A DNA stretch of 64,000 nucleotides from Sclerotinia nivalis (taxonomy: Eukaryota; Ascomycota; Leotiomycetes; Helotiales; Sclerotiniaceae): NCBI GenBank assembly GCA_029531795.1, contig JAPEIS010000010.1, positions 620,001 through 684,000 of the forward strand. Reading direction: 5' to 3'. Each line of letters opens with the position of its first letter. Positions within the stretch are counted from its first letter, which is position 1. The translations under genes were made by a program, and so were the position numbers. Below, piece after piece: positions 45,307 to 56,226 of the stretch. A model generated the notes under the pieces. It had not been told where the DNA came from and ran no database searches. It worked only from the letters and a program-made list of their open reading frames with translations.

Positions 45307-45319
45307 CATGATCAGTCTT
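45307..45319. repeat. 13-bp target-site duplication, right copy
   Basis: Exact match to 39041-39053; marks the 5' end of the LINE. Confidence 0.9.
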
Positions 45320-46686
45320 ATATATATACTACAAATCGCTCTTGGGAATAAAGTAAACTACTAACTAGTATTTGACGAAGCGGGGTGATCTTTTGGGAAA
45401 TATATCCCAATACCGTCCTGAGGATGCGTGATGCAGAAAGTAGGAGGAAGCGTCTTGTTATATGGGTAGCATATTGACAGATATTGGGAGATTGTCGTTC
45501 TCGTCGGCGTAGATCATACCGTTGCTCGGGTGATGACGAAAGAGTTGTTATTGGCATGGATTGGAAAGAGAGGAGCGAGAAGGCGGAAAGCTTGCATACG
45601 TGCATCTTGAGGTGCTGGCTTCATGGGATACTTTGAGATTTGAAATGTTGGAGATGGAAGTGGCATATTCTTTGAAAATAGCGGTGACTGGATTTCTGGT
45701 AGCGGTAGCTTATGCAATAGCAGTGGTGATTGCAGAGATATTTTAAAGTGGCTGAGAGTTTATTTTGGAGATTGCTTGGGGAGAGAAAACTTGAGTGTAA
45801 GTTTAGATAGGGAGATTATACAATGGGAATACCACGCTCTTTATACCTCATTATGGGAATATTCTTTTTAAAAACATGTGTTTAGATGTAGAAAGTATAG
45901 TTTACGAAACTACAAGGCGACAGTGGTCTATGGATGACAATCGTGGGTCTTGTATCATTCAGTGGGTATTAATGAATAACATCCTGGGGAAGACTTCTCG
46001 GTTGATTTGAAGAGAAAGAACGAATAAAAGGACTAAATAATAACAAACCTCACTACTTCCGTGCAACAAGCCAATAGAGTCATATCACTTGAAATAGATA
46101 CTTTGCCATCAGTGAAATGAATCAGATGCCATTTTATCAAGGTTCTGATATTTGTATGACCTCGATGAAAATGTACTTCCTAACTCAAATAACGGAAATG
46201 CTGATTCGAACAGATCAGATTAGATTAGATTCTACTTTTGATTGATCTGATTAGATTTATTAAGATATGATTAGATCATTCAAGAATATAAGCTAACGCT
46301 AATTAATAGCTCGATTCTTATAATGTTTTAGACTATAATAAATTAGATAAACTAAAGTATATATTAATGAACGAGCTAATAACTACTAGCGAGCAAGTAA
46401 TTATATCATAATTCCAAGTATCTATCAAGAATACTCGGTGACTTATTTTACTTCTGTAGCGTTCTGCTTTGTTAAAATCACAAATGGGCGGATGAGTAAA
46501 GTGCGCAGCAATATATATGGGAACTTTGTATTATATTAAGCTCTATCAATCCTAGTCTGCTCCTTCAATGCTACTCCTCAAAAACATATCCAACGCTCCA
46601 GAAAAGAAACTTCGCTAACGTCTACCGCTCAACAACTTCACAACCGGAAAAGCGTCACCATTCCGATTTCCATCCATACCATCCAC
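45320..46686. other. intergenic, AT-rich, holding a possible decayed gene
   Basis: Apart from the possible hip1-like relic at about 45530-45960 this is AT-rich sequence (46200-46450 is very AT-rich), with no frame supported. Confidence 0.5.
45530..45960 (-). pseudogene. possible decayed paralogue of hip1
   Basis: On the minus strand near 45740 the sequence ATATCTCTGCAATCACCACT parallels the hip1 signal-peptide DNA (TTATCTCTGCCATCACCGTT). About 200 bp upstream of that point, both loci carry GTGGGTCT(C/T)GTAT...ATTCAGTGGGT. A TATA-like CTCTTTATA also matches in position (about 45840). The reading frame is broken and the C-terminal half is not recognisable. Confidence 0.4.
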
Positions 46687-47213
46687 TTAGTAGTCGTAGA
46701 CCAAGTCGAAAGCAGTAGGTCCATTGTAGCTTTGAATGTCACCGAGAGAGTAGTGGACCATAGTAAGGTCGCTGCTTGGGATCAAGTGGGATGCAGTGGT
46801 GTTGCTAGCTACGCTAACTTGTTGAGAAGCCCAGAGCTTGAGACCGTCGTCTTGACGAACAACCCAGAAAGTACGGGAAGATTCCTTGCACGTGCCTTCC
46901 CATTTGCCGATGTTGGGGAGGGTGCCGTCGGTGTTACCGCTAACGAGGGCGGAACACTCAACGCCGACGGTCTCCATGGTACCGGGTTGGAGGAGAGTGA
47001 AGTGGTAGCTAAATACGTGTTAGTGGGTTGGTTGAGGAGGGATAAGGAGCTAGAATTGAGAGGTATGGGATCTTACAGGCACTGGGTGCTGTGGGGGATA
47101 CAGCCTGCGCTGAAGTCGGAAACCTTGAAGGCAGCCTCGTCACGTTGTCCGAGGGTGGCAGCCGAAGCAACAGCAACGGTGATGGCAGAGATAACAGCGG
47201 CGGAGAATTGCAT
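46687..47213 (-). CDS. hip1: secreted Alt a 1-like (AA1) hypersensitive-response-inducing protein
   Basis: Exons 47077-47213 and 46687-47008 (donor GTAAGA, acceptor TATTTAG, 68-bp intron) encode 152 aa. Signal peptide MQFSAAVISAITVAVASA, then a short Arg-Asp propeptide-like stretch (GQRDE) and a beta-rich domain with four Cys (GCIPHSTQC, VECSAL, EGTCKESSRTF). Conserved strands include WVVRQDDGLKLW and SHLIPSSDL. This pattern is that of the AA1-like/Alt a 1 family and closely fits Hip1 of Botrytis, an apoplastic protein that triggers plant cell death; that name rests on memory, not on a search. A TATAAAA stands 133 nt upstream of the ATG. It lies in a transposon-rich, gene-poor stretch. Confidence 0.85.
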
Positions 47214-48150
47214 TTTGATGGTTGTTGATGAGTTATTTCTTTGAGAAATTGGTAAAGAGTTGAGAGTTGTTGAGTTGAGTTGTTTGAGTGTGAAGATGTG
47301 ATTGTTTGTCTGAATGATGGACTATACATCAAGAATATCGCAGTCTTTTATATCTCGAAGCTTGCAAGACAATTCAACCCCTCTGTGCAGTTGTGATCAT
47401 GGTTTGTGGAGCCGGCCATTGTGGGTCTCGTATTCAGTGGGTGTTGAGGATCATCGAAGGCTTGGCTTTAGGTACTCGAGTAGGTGATTCAACATCATTG
47501 TATTAATTAGTACATTGTATTAAGGTTAACGGCATTTGTACTCCGTGTAGCCTTGTACTATTGTGGTGCCCGACTTAAATTAAGAAGCTGTTTATTCTCC
47601 GTACAGTGACTTCATTAATGAAGTTGGGTATCACGACTCAAGAGGTCCGATTTGATTGGAGTTAGAAGTGGTCCCAAAATAGAATTAATTCTATGGAACG
47701 ATTTGGAACGATTGGAATCTTCTATGGAAAACCAAGCAAAGCAAGCATGAAGGTTATCATCACCCACAGAAGTTGTTCAATACCCAGTACTCATCCTGAA
47801 TTTCATTCTTACTTATGCTTCATAGCAAAATGGCTCTGATAGGAAACTATAATACCTATTAATTGATGCATTGTAGAGTGAAAAGTTTAAAAATCTACGT
47901 ATATCTAAAAGACCCCGTGAAATGTAATAATGCCTGATATTTCGTAACCACAGTTTCTATTTCAGGTGGGAGAGCCTTAAAACAGCCCCAAATAAATGGG
48001 CTTTAATTGACCCTGAAATTAAGCATCCCTGCCTAGCGCACCCCAGTTCTTGCAAGAGAATACGATATGTTGTATAGTGATAGACAACGTGGCCATCATA
48101 TACGAGCCCCTTTGAGTCGAGCCCCTCTGAGTCGGAAAGACTCAATGATG
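47214..48150. other. hip1 upstream region
   Basis: No gene. It contains the hip1 TATA box and a conserved-looking block near 47420-47445 that recurs at 45945. Further right only AT-rich sequence up to the MITE. Confidence 0.6.
47346..47352 (-). promoter_or_regulatory. TATA box of hip1
   Basis: TATAAAA on the minus strand, 133 nt before the start codon, within GAGATATAAAAGACTG. A leader of about 100 nt would follow. Confidence 0.6.
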
Positions 48151-48318
48151 TACCGAGTACCGTATAAAGTCAACAAACTAAAGATACACTTTTCCTATTC
48201 TAGAATAAGCTTATTTACTAGTGGATTGAAAATTTCCAACTTATTAATCCACATTTGTAATCCATCCAATCATACACCCAAAATCTTATTCCAGAATAGG
48301 AAAAGTGTATCTTCGGTA
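48151..48318. mobile_element. MITE, family copy 1
   Basis: Near-perfect inverted repeats 48181-48209 and 48285-48313 (AAGATACACTTTTCCTATTC arms) bounded outside by TACCGA... and ...CGGTA. About 24 extra bases separate the left terminal TACCGA from its arm. The centre (GGATTGAAAATTTCC...TCCATCCAATCATACAC) matches the centre of copy 2 at 58.1 kb. TA borders suggest mobilisation by a Tc1/mariner-type transposase. No coding capacity. Confidence 0.8.
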
Positions 48319-51300
48319 GATACTGACTTCACTTGTAGGGCCAAGCTCATTACCTAAAGAAATGTTCCACCAGCCACACCGCATAGCCCCTTTTCGCCTC
48401 ACTCACTCCACCTCTCGATCCACTTCCCGTATCATGATGAAGGACTAAGTAGATGTTGAACTCTAAATGAACAATGCATTTTACCCGCTCACTTGGCAAT
48501 GGAAGAGTTCGGAATTGCCTCATTCAAATAAGGAAACCAAGATTATGGATTGAGTTAGCCGGTGTTATCGGCACCTCCGTGCTGCCCACTTGCGACTATC
48601 ATCTGATTTTCAAGATCTTCAAGTTCAAGGTAGTTATTGGATTTATTGTGTATCCTATCACTTGTATTTTTCTATATTGGTCAATACGAGCGATTTGTCC
48701 CATAGACCATTCAGAGTCTCAGTTCAACACACCGTTCAACAACCGTTCAACACACTGTTAGACACGCTGTTGAGTCATGTCCGATCTGTCAGTGAAAGAA
48801 TAGGGTAAAGGGGTTGAATAAGTGAATATCATCATATACAGTAATAATAATCCAGAATAATCACCTATTGATGTCTTTGTATTAATAGATGGAAAATTCA
48901 CATTGCTCATCCAAATTTCGTTTCATTTCTCATTCAGCTTGGAAATATTCCCTGATGGATGTACGTTACAATAACATTGATTTTTAACTTCAAATTAGAT
49001 CATACATAAGCCTTCGCTAATTCTCTTATTATCATTTCATGTGAATTTGAATTTTGTTTAGGTATATTCTGGGACCATAAATCTCCTTAGAAAAATCATT
49101 TGCTAACTGTCCTCACAGTATTCTACCAATATCATAGAGTTAGGCTGGGAGTATCCCTTTGATCATATACGTGCCTAGATTTCAGCAATCATGAGAAATG
49201 AAAGCCAGTTTTTGAATTCTATCCCGCTATGTAGGAGTTGCAAATGTCAACTATGCATTTTAATTGCAAAGTTTCACCTTCTTGGTACTGCATTATTCTT
49301 GCTATTAAAGTAAACCCTCCTCTTTCGCTTCGAATTATTCTTGAAGAGGCACTTCCACCTGGTCCTTTAACATGGATTTCAATGAATCATTTTGATTCAG
49401 CAGTATAGGAATGCAGTTGTACGGGTTTTAATATGATGATCACTCTTGTGAGTTTGATTGTTTAACTTCTACTTCCTATTTTGATTTTCCTTACAGCCCG
49501 ACATGAGTCCTTTCCTAAGAGACTAGGAAAAAACAAAAGCCATTTCCAGCTACCCACTGTAAGTTAATAATTGTGGTTAGAAATGAAAGTATATAGGTCA
49601 GTTACTATGATTATTTCATCCCCACTTCACAAAAACAAAAATGATCTTCATGTCCAGCATTCGGTCATTGAGCCAATTTCTCGATCATCCGAAGAAAGCA
49701 ATGCCACTCCATAACCCATTCTCATGCTCAAGCATTTACGGCATGAAAAACTCAAACTGGCAACTCTATTTTCCTAAATTAGATTACTCATAACATATAT
49801 TTGCTGTCTTATGATCACGATATCCACCGGACTGGCCCTTTTCACGAAATTTGGTGGAATCATGGTGTTTCCATACTTCCAATTTTCATCGATAGCCCAG
49901 TCTCTTAACGAAATAATTGCAATCCAAGGTCCACAGGCTCAGGTTTTGTTATCCAGAGCAAGTATCTCGATGGGATGATGAAGTGAGATACATGAGGATA
50001 TTCGGACATGGGAGAAATCAACTGTGATTGCGTACTGTTTCATTTATGGAAATCGGACGTTGATCAGCGGGGTGAGCACAATTAAAAATCCCAGGAGCCA
50101 CTTCATAAGAATCCATGCTTTTTCTAGATGATGCTGATGTCTTCCCACATACTCCTTCATATATCTAGAAATTTGGTAGGTGAGAGCATTGAGAAGCAGC
50201 ATGAAACTTTCGAAAGTAGGCCAGTTCGGATTGTTTTGGGGGAAAGTAGCATTTTAAGCTAAGATGGTAATGGTAATCCGTCCTTAATTTTGCATTATTG
50301 GGTTGGGATGAGGTTGAGCTTTCTGTTTCCTGGTGATGGGGTAGGGGGGAAAGCGGACAGGAAATAGAGGAGAGTGATGAGCACTTCCTTGTTCACAACC
50401 CAATTGCAAGCTCTCATTAGTTCATCATAGTCTGCAGTAATTGCAAGGAATTGTTTTCTGGAATAATATTATGATCAGTAATCGTCTCGTATTGAGCAAG
50501 CACCGTAAAATCAGTGCTCAATGATCAGCGGGAAGTTCATATATCCTGGTGTCTTACTTTCATAGCTTGAGAACAATTGAGAGGAGGGATATTCATTGTT
50601 TCAAAATCCGTTCACAAGATATACATGGTTATTACTGAATTCCAACTAAACATCGATGATCTTTAGGTTGTAGTTGAGCAAATATTTATGTTCAGGTTTG
50701 GATTTCATTGGGAATAATAACTTTCTATTTGTACTCTTGTTTGAATTATCTCACTTACCAGATGTTTTGCTCTTTGTCCCAAGGACTTCTCTTTTCCTAT
50801 TAATATGTGCTTGATCAATTGTGAATGATGTGAGTTTAGTTGAAATTCTGTACTGAGCTCGCTTTAGGGATGTGAAGTAATTATCATCTGAAGTTGTACT
50901 GTCACATTATATCATATCACAAACCATACCGTCATTATCCATCTAAGTATTTTCCCTGGTATCTTGACTTACAATGTCCTCTATACAAGAGTAATAAGAT
51001 CATCACTAATGTGATACATCAATTCCTTTGAGCTTTCTTTTTTCTCTTAATATCTCCTCCGGGAAGAACCTCCAACTTTATCCTTGTCAACAACTATCAT
51101 CACACATTTACTAATCCAAAATGAACTAATGAAAACAATAACTAATATTCTATGGTTTAAAAAATCATAGTATTATTATTACTAAAACCCTCAAATCAGC
51201 AGATACAGCAAGAACACTCTTAAAAATGTCAAAATATCTTTGATATGGTGGAAACAGAAAACATCCTAATGAAGAACATCCATCTTGACAAAAGATATTG

Positions 51301-52420
51301 TCATGAAACACCCGTTTGCGATACCTGTTGTGGTACCCCTTCATGTCACTTCTCAAAGAACATCAAGATCACCACCGCAATCGAAAAATTTCTTAGAATC
51401 TTCTCACACTTTGTCACTATTCCTGGGGTCATTGATCTTCAGCCTCTTTCCTTCGAATTCTAAAGGGTGTCATCGTTCTCTCACTTCTTGACCAAGATGT
51501 GCTATCCAATGAATCGAGCCTCAATTGGCATGATTTTTAAGTACTCATTCAATCTATCTCCACCCTTATGCCAGAGTATCCAAAACATTTCTTTGTAGAG
51601 GGAAAGATGAGGGACTAGCAGACCACATCAAAGCTCCTAAAATTTGTTGTAATCCTATCTTCCTGGCATCGGCTCTATTTCCTTAACTCACAAGACCAAG
51701 GAGTGAATTCCTTTTCTCATGTCCGACCTCAGTTAGAGCATTTTATGCCCGAGTTGCTGAAACAAGTGATACCTAATTATTTGAAAATGGAGGCTGAGAA
51801 AAGCGGTAGACTGAATATCATAACAGAGGGAGGTAGAAACTGGAGAAAGTCTTATTAGAAACTGTTTCGACAGGCCTAATTGTGTTATGTGTTGCGTTTT
51901 ATGATTTTGTATGGGTATTGGATTTCAGGTTATGATAAAAGTATTCTAAGGAATGTTATTTCCGGCCATAAAAATAGCATAGATCATAGTCAGAAACAAC
52001 AAGAGCTCAGGAAAAATCAATAATTTAAGGTTGTTCCTCCCTGATGACTCACCAAGAAACTTCTTGACCCTGATATCACGGATTAGACGTTTTACACGGC
52101 CAATCTAGCCGCACATTGCGAATTCGCGCCAATTTTCATTATCGAAAAATAAAACCAAAAGATTTCGTACACTGGCCGTATCTTATGTCAAAAATAAGGT
52201 TTTTGTTAGCTTCTCAACCCATTTTTAGCTCGCTTCGATCAAACTAGCCCCCTTTCTAGCTCCTTGTCCCATAATCATCATCACCACCTATCCTCATCGC
52301 CGCTATCACGTCCACTTACCTGGAATATTCTACATACAATATAATATGAGACAACTCAAGGTACAAACAAACAAGTAGTACTGAAGAGTAAGCTCCCGAG
52401 CAAGAAGTTCTTGAGATTAA
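48319..52420. other. 4.1-kb gene-free region
   Basis: Only short frames (for example 48474-48761 plus, 51245-51463 plus) without motifs. No repeat I could recognise. It could hold old, unrecognisable transposon DNA or non-coding transcripts. Confidence 0.5.
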
Positions 52421-52790
52421 TGTTACATAAATAAAAATGAAGGTTCGTATCACGAGATAGTATGATCACAGAGCACGTTGAAGGGATTGGGGAGAAGATG
52501 GTTATATTGATGTGGCAGAGTTAAATGTAGGATTTGAATGAGAACTGTGTTGAATGATTTGCCTTCGATTTTAAGGATCGAGGGTAGTATATATAGACTA
52601 GGTAAAAGCTATCTAATCGACGAGATGTATCAATTAGGCTAATTTCGATTTGTAGCATATCAGGAGAGAGTTGACGATCGTAAGGATCGACAAAGTCTAG
52701 AAGAGCCTGATAAGTAATGAGACAGAGGAAGGGTATAGTGATCGTAGATCACCAGTCATGTGATTAGATATCATGTGATTACCCGTGACA
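52421..52790 (-). mobile_element. probable solo LTR, 370 bp
   Basis: On the minus strand the segment starts TGTCACGGGTAATCACATGA and ends TTTATGTAACA, i.e. TG...CA with short imperfect inverted ends (TGTCAC/TGTTAC). A TATA-like CTATATATACTAC lies in the middle, as expected of an LTR promoter. Flanking 5-mers are ATTAA and ATTAT, only 4 of 5 identical, so the duplication is imperfect. No internal coding region is adjacent. Confidence 0.5.
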
Positions 52791-53087
52791 ATTATTCGTA
52801 AATAATTTGTGGGTTGATGAATCTTCGCTTATTTTTTGAAATTATTTTTATCCACCCCCACAGTCGGAGAACGTTTCCTTCCACTTCATCAATCTTTGGA
52901 TTCGAGGACTCGAGGATATACGTGTTTCTTTTGTCGCTTACATATTGATCTGTACATATTACCTTTTCTTGTATACACATCTAGTGTGAAGATAATCATT
53001 ACGGCCTCACCATATATCAGTACATCTTAATTTCTCTTCTACCACACATATCTCTTCCACATCAACTTAGACCACGTTGAGTCCAGA

Positions 53088-53980
53088 ATGTCAGGCAGTA
53101 GGTCCCTCCAAGAACTTTCTCATCCTTCATATTGGGACAATAGATATGCAGGAAAATTCGACGCGGAAACAGAGGAAGTTAGACATGACGAGAATGAGGG
53201 CGAAGGAAACGTGGCAGCCAAGAAAGAAATTGAGAGTTTTGAATGGTTCAAGGATTTCCAGTCATTAAGACCATTCTTTGAAAAACATTTACTGAGCCCA
53301 GGGGAAAATAGGGAAGAAGGAAAGGGGCCGAGGGTGTTGCATCTGGGGTGTGGAAATAGTGTATGTATTCAATAGTCCATTGCTGCAGATCCAAATGTGA
53401 GAGATGAGGATAAATATGCAAGATTTCGAAGGAAATTAACAATACTAGACATTGACATACGACCTCCATATAACTGGATACAGAAATCAGATATCAATTG
53501 ATTTTTCTGAAGTAGTAATTCAGAGAATGAGTAAGAAGTACTCGCACTTGAATACCACGTGGGCTGTGATGGATGTGAGAAATATGAAGCTGGAGGATGG
53601 AGAAATCGATGTTGCGATCGATAAGGGAACTCGTGGGTTATTATCTTTGTTTTACTTGAACTTTCACTGGGTTGAATGTGAAAGACAGCAAGGTTTTCGG
53701 GATTTATGCTGACTTGAAATCCCATGTTGTAGTTGATGCGATGATTCATGGATCGATGTGGGATCCTCCTCAAGAGGTTCGAGAGAATGTTGGTCGTTAC
53801 GTCGATGAAGTTGCCAGAGTACTCAAACCAGGAGGTCAATGGCTGTACATTACATACCGACAACCACATTTCATGAAGCCATTCCTATTGAGAGAAGGTA
53901 TTTGGGAGACGGAAATGGAGGCACTTGGTGGAGAGAGTGGTGCTTTTGAGTATTTTGGGTGGAGGATGAAGAAGCTCTAA
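53088..53980 (+). CDS. METTL13/EEF1A-lysine-type SAM methyltransferase
   Basis: Exons 53088-53360, 53449-53632 and 53733-53980 encode 234 aa; all junctions keep frame (GNS|TLTYDL and KGT-L|DAM). Seen: SHPSYWDNRYAG at the N-terminus, motif I VLHLGCGNS (residues 83-91), acidic-loop equivalent ISIDFSEVVI, motif TWAVMDVRNM, then AIDKGTLDAM and the ARVLKPGGQWLYITYRQPHF strand pair. IDKGTLDA plus YRQPHF is diagnostic of the group including METTL13/ECE2-like and yeast EFM-type protein lysine methyltransferases. Likely target is a translation factor, by family only. The second intron has a less common GTGGGT donor. Confidence 0.88.
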
Positions 53981-54446
53981 AACGATATCTTGTATATCAT
54001 TCTATAGATAAGTAAGTTTTATTGTATGTCTCGTCATTAATACAGAAGTCTAATACTAAAAGTTTGAAGTAGTGTAGCTGCTAGGCCATGAGACGACTGC
54101 TTGCGAGACTCCTAGTTTAAATTAGATAGCTGGATCTATACATGCGATGACTCAGTCAGCAAAATCACGCACAAGAAAAGTTTATGTAACACAATGATAA
54201 TCTTTTTATCAACATCTCTAAGTGTTTGTTTCGATATCATATGGAAATATTCACTTGTCGGCGACACGGTACTTGCAAGGATTCAATCCCGGAGGTAAGT
54301 TCTTATTACCGAGATCAACATCACCGTTTGCGCTGATGTGGTATCTTACATACAGCATGAAAAGTATGCGCATTCCCATTTTTCATGCTATCTCCCGTAA
54401 TCTTGTTTGTTGAATTTCTGCGTATTTGGATTGAATTTCGTTCGCA
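53981..54446. other. intergenic, no gene seen
   Basis: 3' flank of the methyltransferase and upstream region of the drug transporter gene. Confidence 0.6.
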
Positions 54447-56226
54447 ATGAATCCGTCGAAACAGAACCAGTTGGCCAGTAATGGAACAAGAGAGGAAGCA
54501 AATATATCCCATGAAGGAATAAATCAGGGAACTATCAAAGCGAAGCAAAAGGGGGATAATGAAGAAACTAATAGTGGACCTACAGTTCAGGATAACCACC
54601 TTCAACGTGATCTCCAGTCGCAAACATTGGAGAAACAAATTCTAAAGGAGACGATTGACCCTCCTGACGGGAACAAAATTCCTGAACAACAAGATGTTCC
54701 ATACACATCTTTCTCCACATGGGAGAAGAGATTCCTCGTCTTGATCGCCACATTCGCTTGTTTCTTTTCTCCTTTTACCACTCAAATATATTTCCCCGCT
54801 ATCAACACCATCGCTAAAGATCTGCATGTTACCAGCAGCCAAGTAAATTTAACTGTCACAACATACATGGTAAGGCTCGCTATCTTTTCATCAAAGCCAT
54901 TCTCACATCAAGTTCCAGATCCTTCAAGCAATAGCTCCTGCCTTCATTGGTGGTTTCTCTGATTCAGCAGGTCGTCGGCCCGCATATATTATCTGCTTCA
55001 CAATATACATCATCTCCAATATAGCTCTCGCCCTCCAAAATAACTACGTGGCTCTCCTCATCCTGCGTATGGTATAATCAGCGGGGGGGTCCGGTACTGT
55101 TGCCTTAGCAAACGCTGTTGTGGCAGATATTGCAACATCTGCTGAAAGGGGTATCTACATTGGCTATGCATCCATGATGGCTGGTTTTGCACCCGCAGTT
55201 GGTCCAATCCTTGGTGGAATCATCTCACAATACACCAGTTGGAAGTGGATTTTCGGATTCCTAGCTATCTTCTCCACCGTTTTTTTCATTCCTCTTCTAC
55301 TTTTCATGCCTGAAACTTGTAGGAAGATAGTAGGCGACGGATCAATCCCACCCCCGAAATGGAGTCGTTGCCTGACAAATATCCGTGACGAACACAAACT
55401 TCTCAACCAGGGTATTACTCCGAACTACGCAAAACGAGATGAGCTAGCTGCAGCACGGAAACTACGTTTTCCAAATCCGTTAGCAACTCTGAGAATAGTA
55501 TCTGAAAAAGAAGCAGCACTCCTACTCTTCTACGCCGGAATTGTCTACGCAGGTTTCTATGCTATCATCTCTGGAATGCCCTCTCAATTCCACGATATAT
55601 ACGGCTACGACGATTTAAAAATCGGGCTTATGTATCTTCCGATCAGTGGCGGTTGTCTAGTTGCTGCTTTCACACAAGGAAAGATTATTGATTGGTCTTA
55701 TTTCCGTGAAGCTCGTCGTTTGGGAATCACGGTTGTGAAATCTCGACAACAAGATCTTTCTCATTTTCCTATCGAAAAGGCACGATTGCAAGTAGGGTTT
55801 CCGATGATTATTTTGGCAAGCTTGAGTACTATTACTTATGGATGGCTCATGCATTTCAAGGTTAATATTGCGGGGCTCTGTGTAATTTTGGTGATTTTGG
55901 GGTATACTTTGATAGCGAGTACGCAGGCGGTCAGTATATTGATTGTGGATGTTAATGCTGGGGCTGCAGGAACAGCGACGGCAGGATTTAACTTGGTAAG
56001 ATGTTTGTTGGGAGCGGGAAGTACGGCGCTGATTGTTCCGATGGTGAATAGAATGGGGCTGGGATGGGCATATACTTTTATTGCGTTGCTGTATGTGTTT
56101 TTGAGTCCGATGTTGTTTGCTGTGATAAAATGGGGACCGGGATGGAGGAGGGAGAGAGCTGAAAGAGAAAGGGTCGAGGAAGACAGGAAAAATGAAAACG
56201 AGGGGGGGAACATGGTTGAAAAGTAA
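54447..56226 (+). pseudogene. MFS DHA1 drug transporter with one in-frame stop
   Basis: Predicted 12-TM drug:proton antiporter of the DHA1 (Qdr/Aqr-like) group. Exons 54447-54869 and 54919-56226 (donor GTAAGG, acceptor TTCCAG) form 577 codons, broken only by TAA at 55075-55077. Seen: acidic soluble N-terminus, WEKRFLVLIATFACFFSPF, IYFPAINTIAKDL, GGFSDSAGRRPAYI (motif A), LILRMV-stop-SAGGSGTVALANAVVADI where relatives have Gln-Ser-(A/S)-Gly (motif B region), GYASMMAGFAPAVGPILGG (motif C) and PETCRKIVGDGSIPPPKW. The stop replaces the Gln codon by a C-to-T change. Everything downstream is intact, so this is a very young pseudogene, a polymorphism or a sequence error. A downstream ATG at 55120 would give only a truncated transporter. 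Confidence 0.8.

Noticed and set aside
46732..47244. 170-codon plus-strand frame
   Set aside because: It lies antisense to the well-supported two-exon hip1 gene and has no motif; a shadow.
51245..51463. Cys-containing 72-codon frame as a small effector
   Set aside because: No signal peptide, and the frame is not longer than chance in this region.
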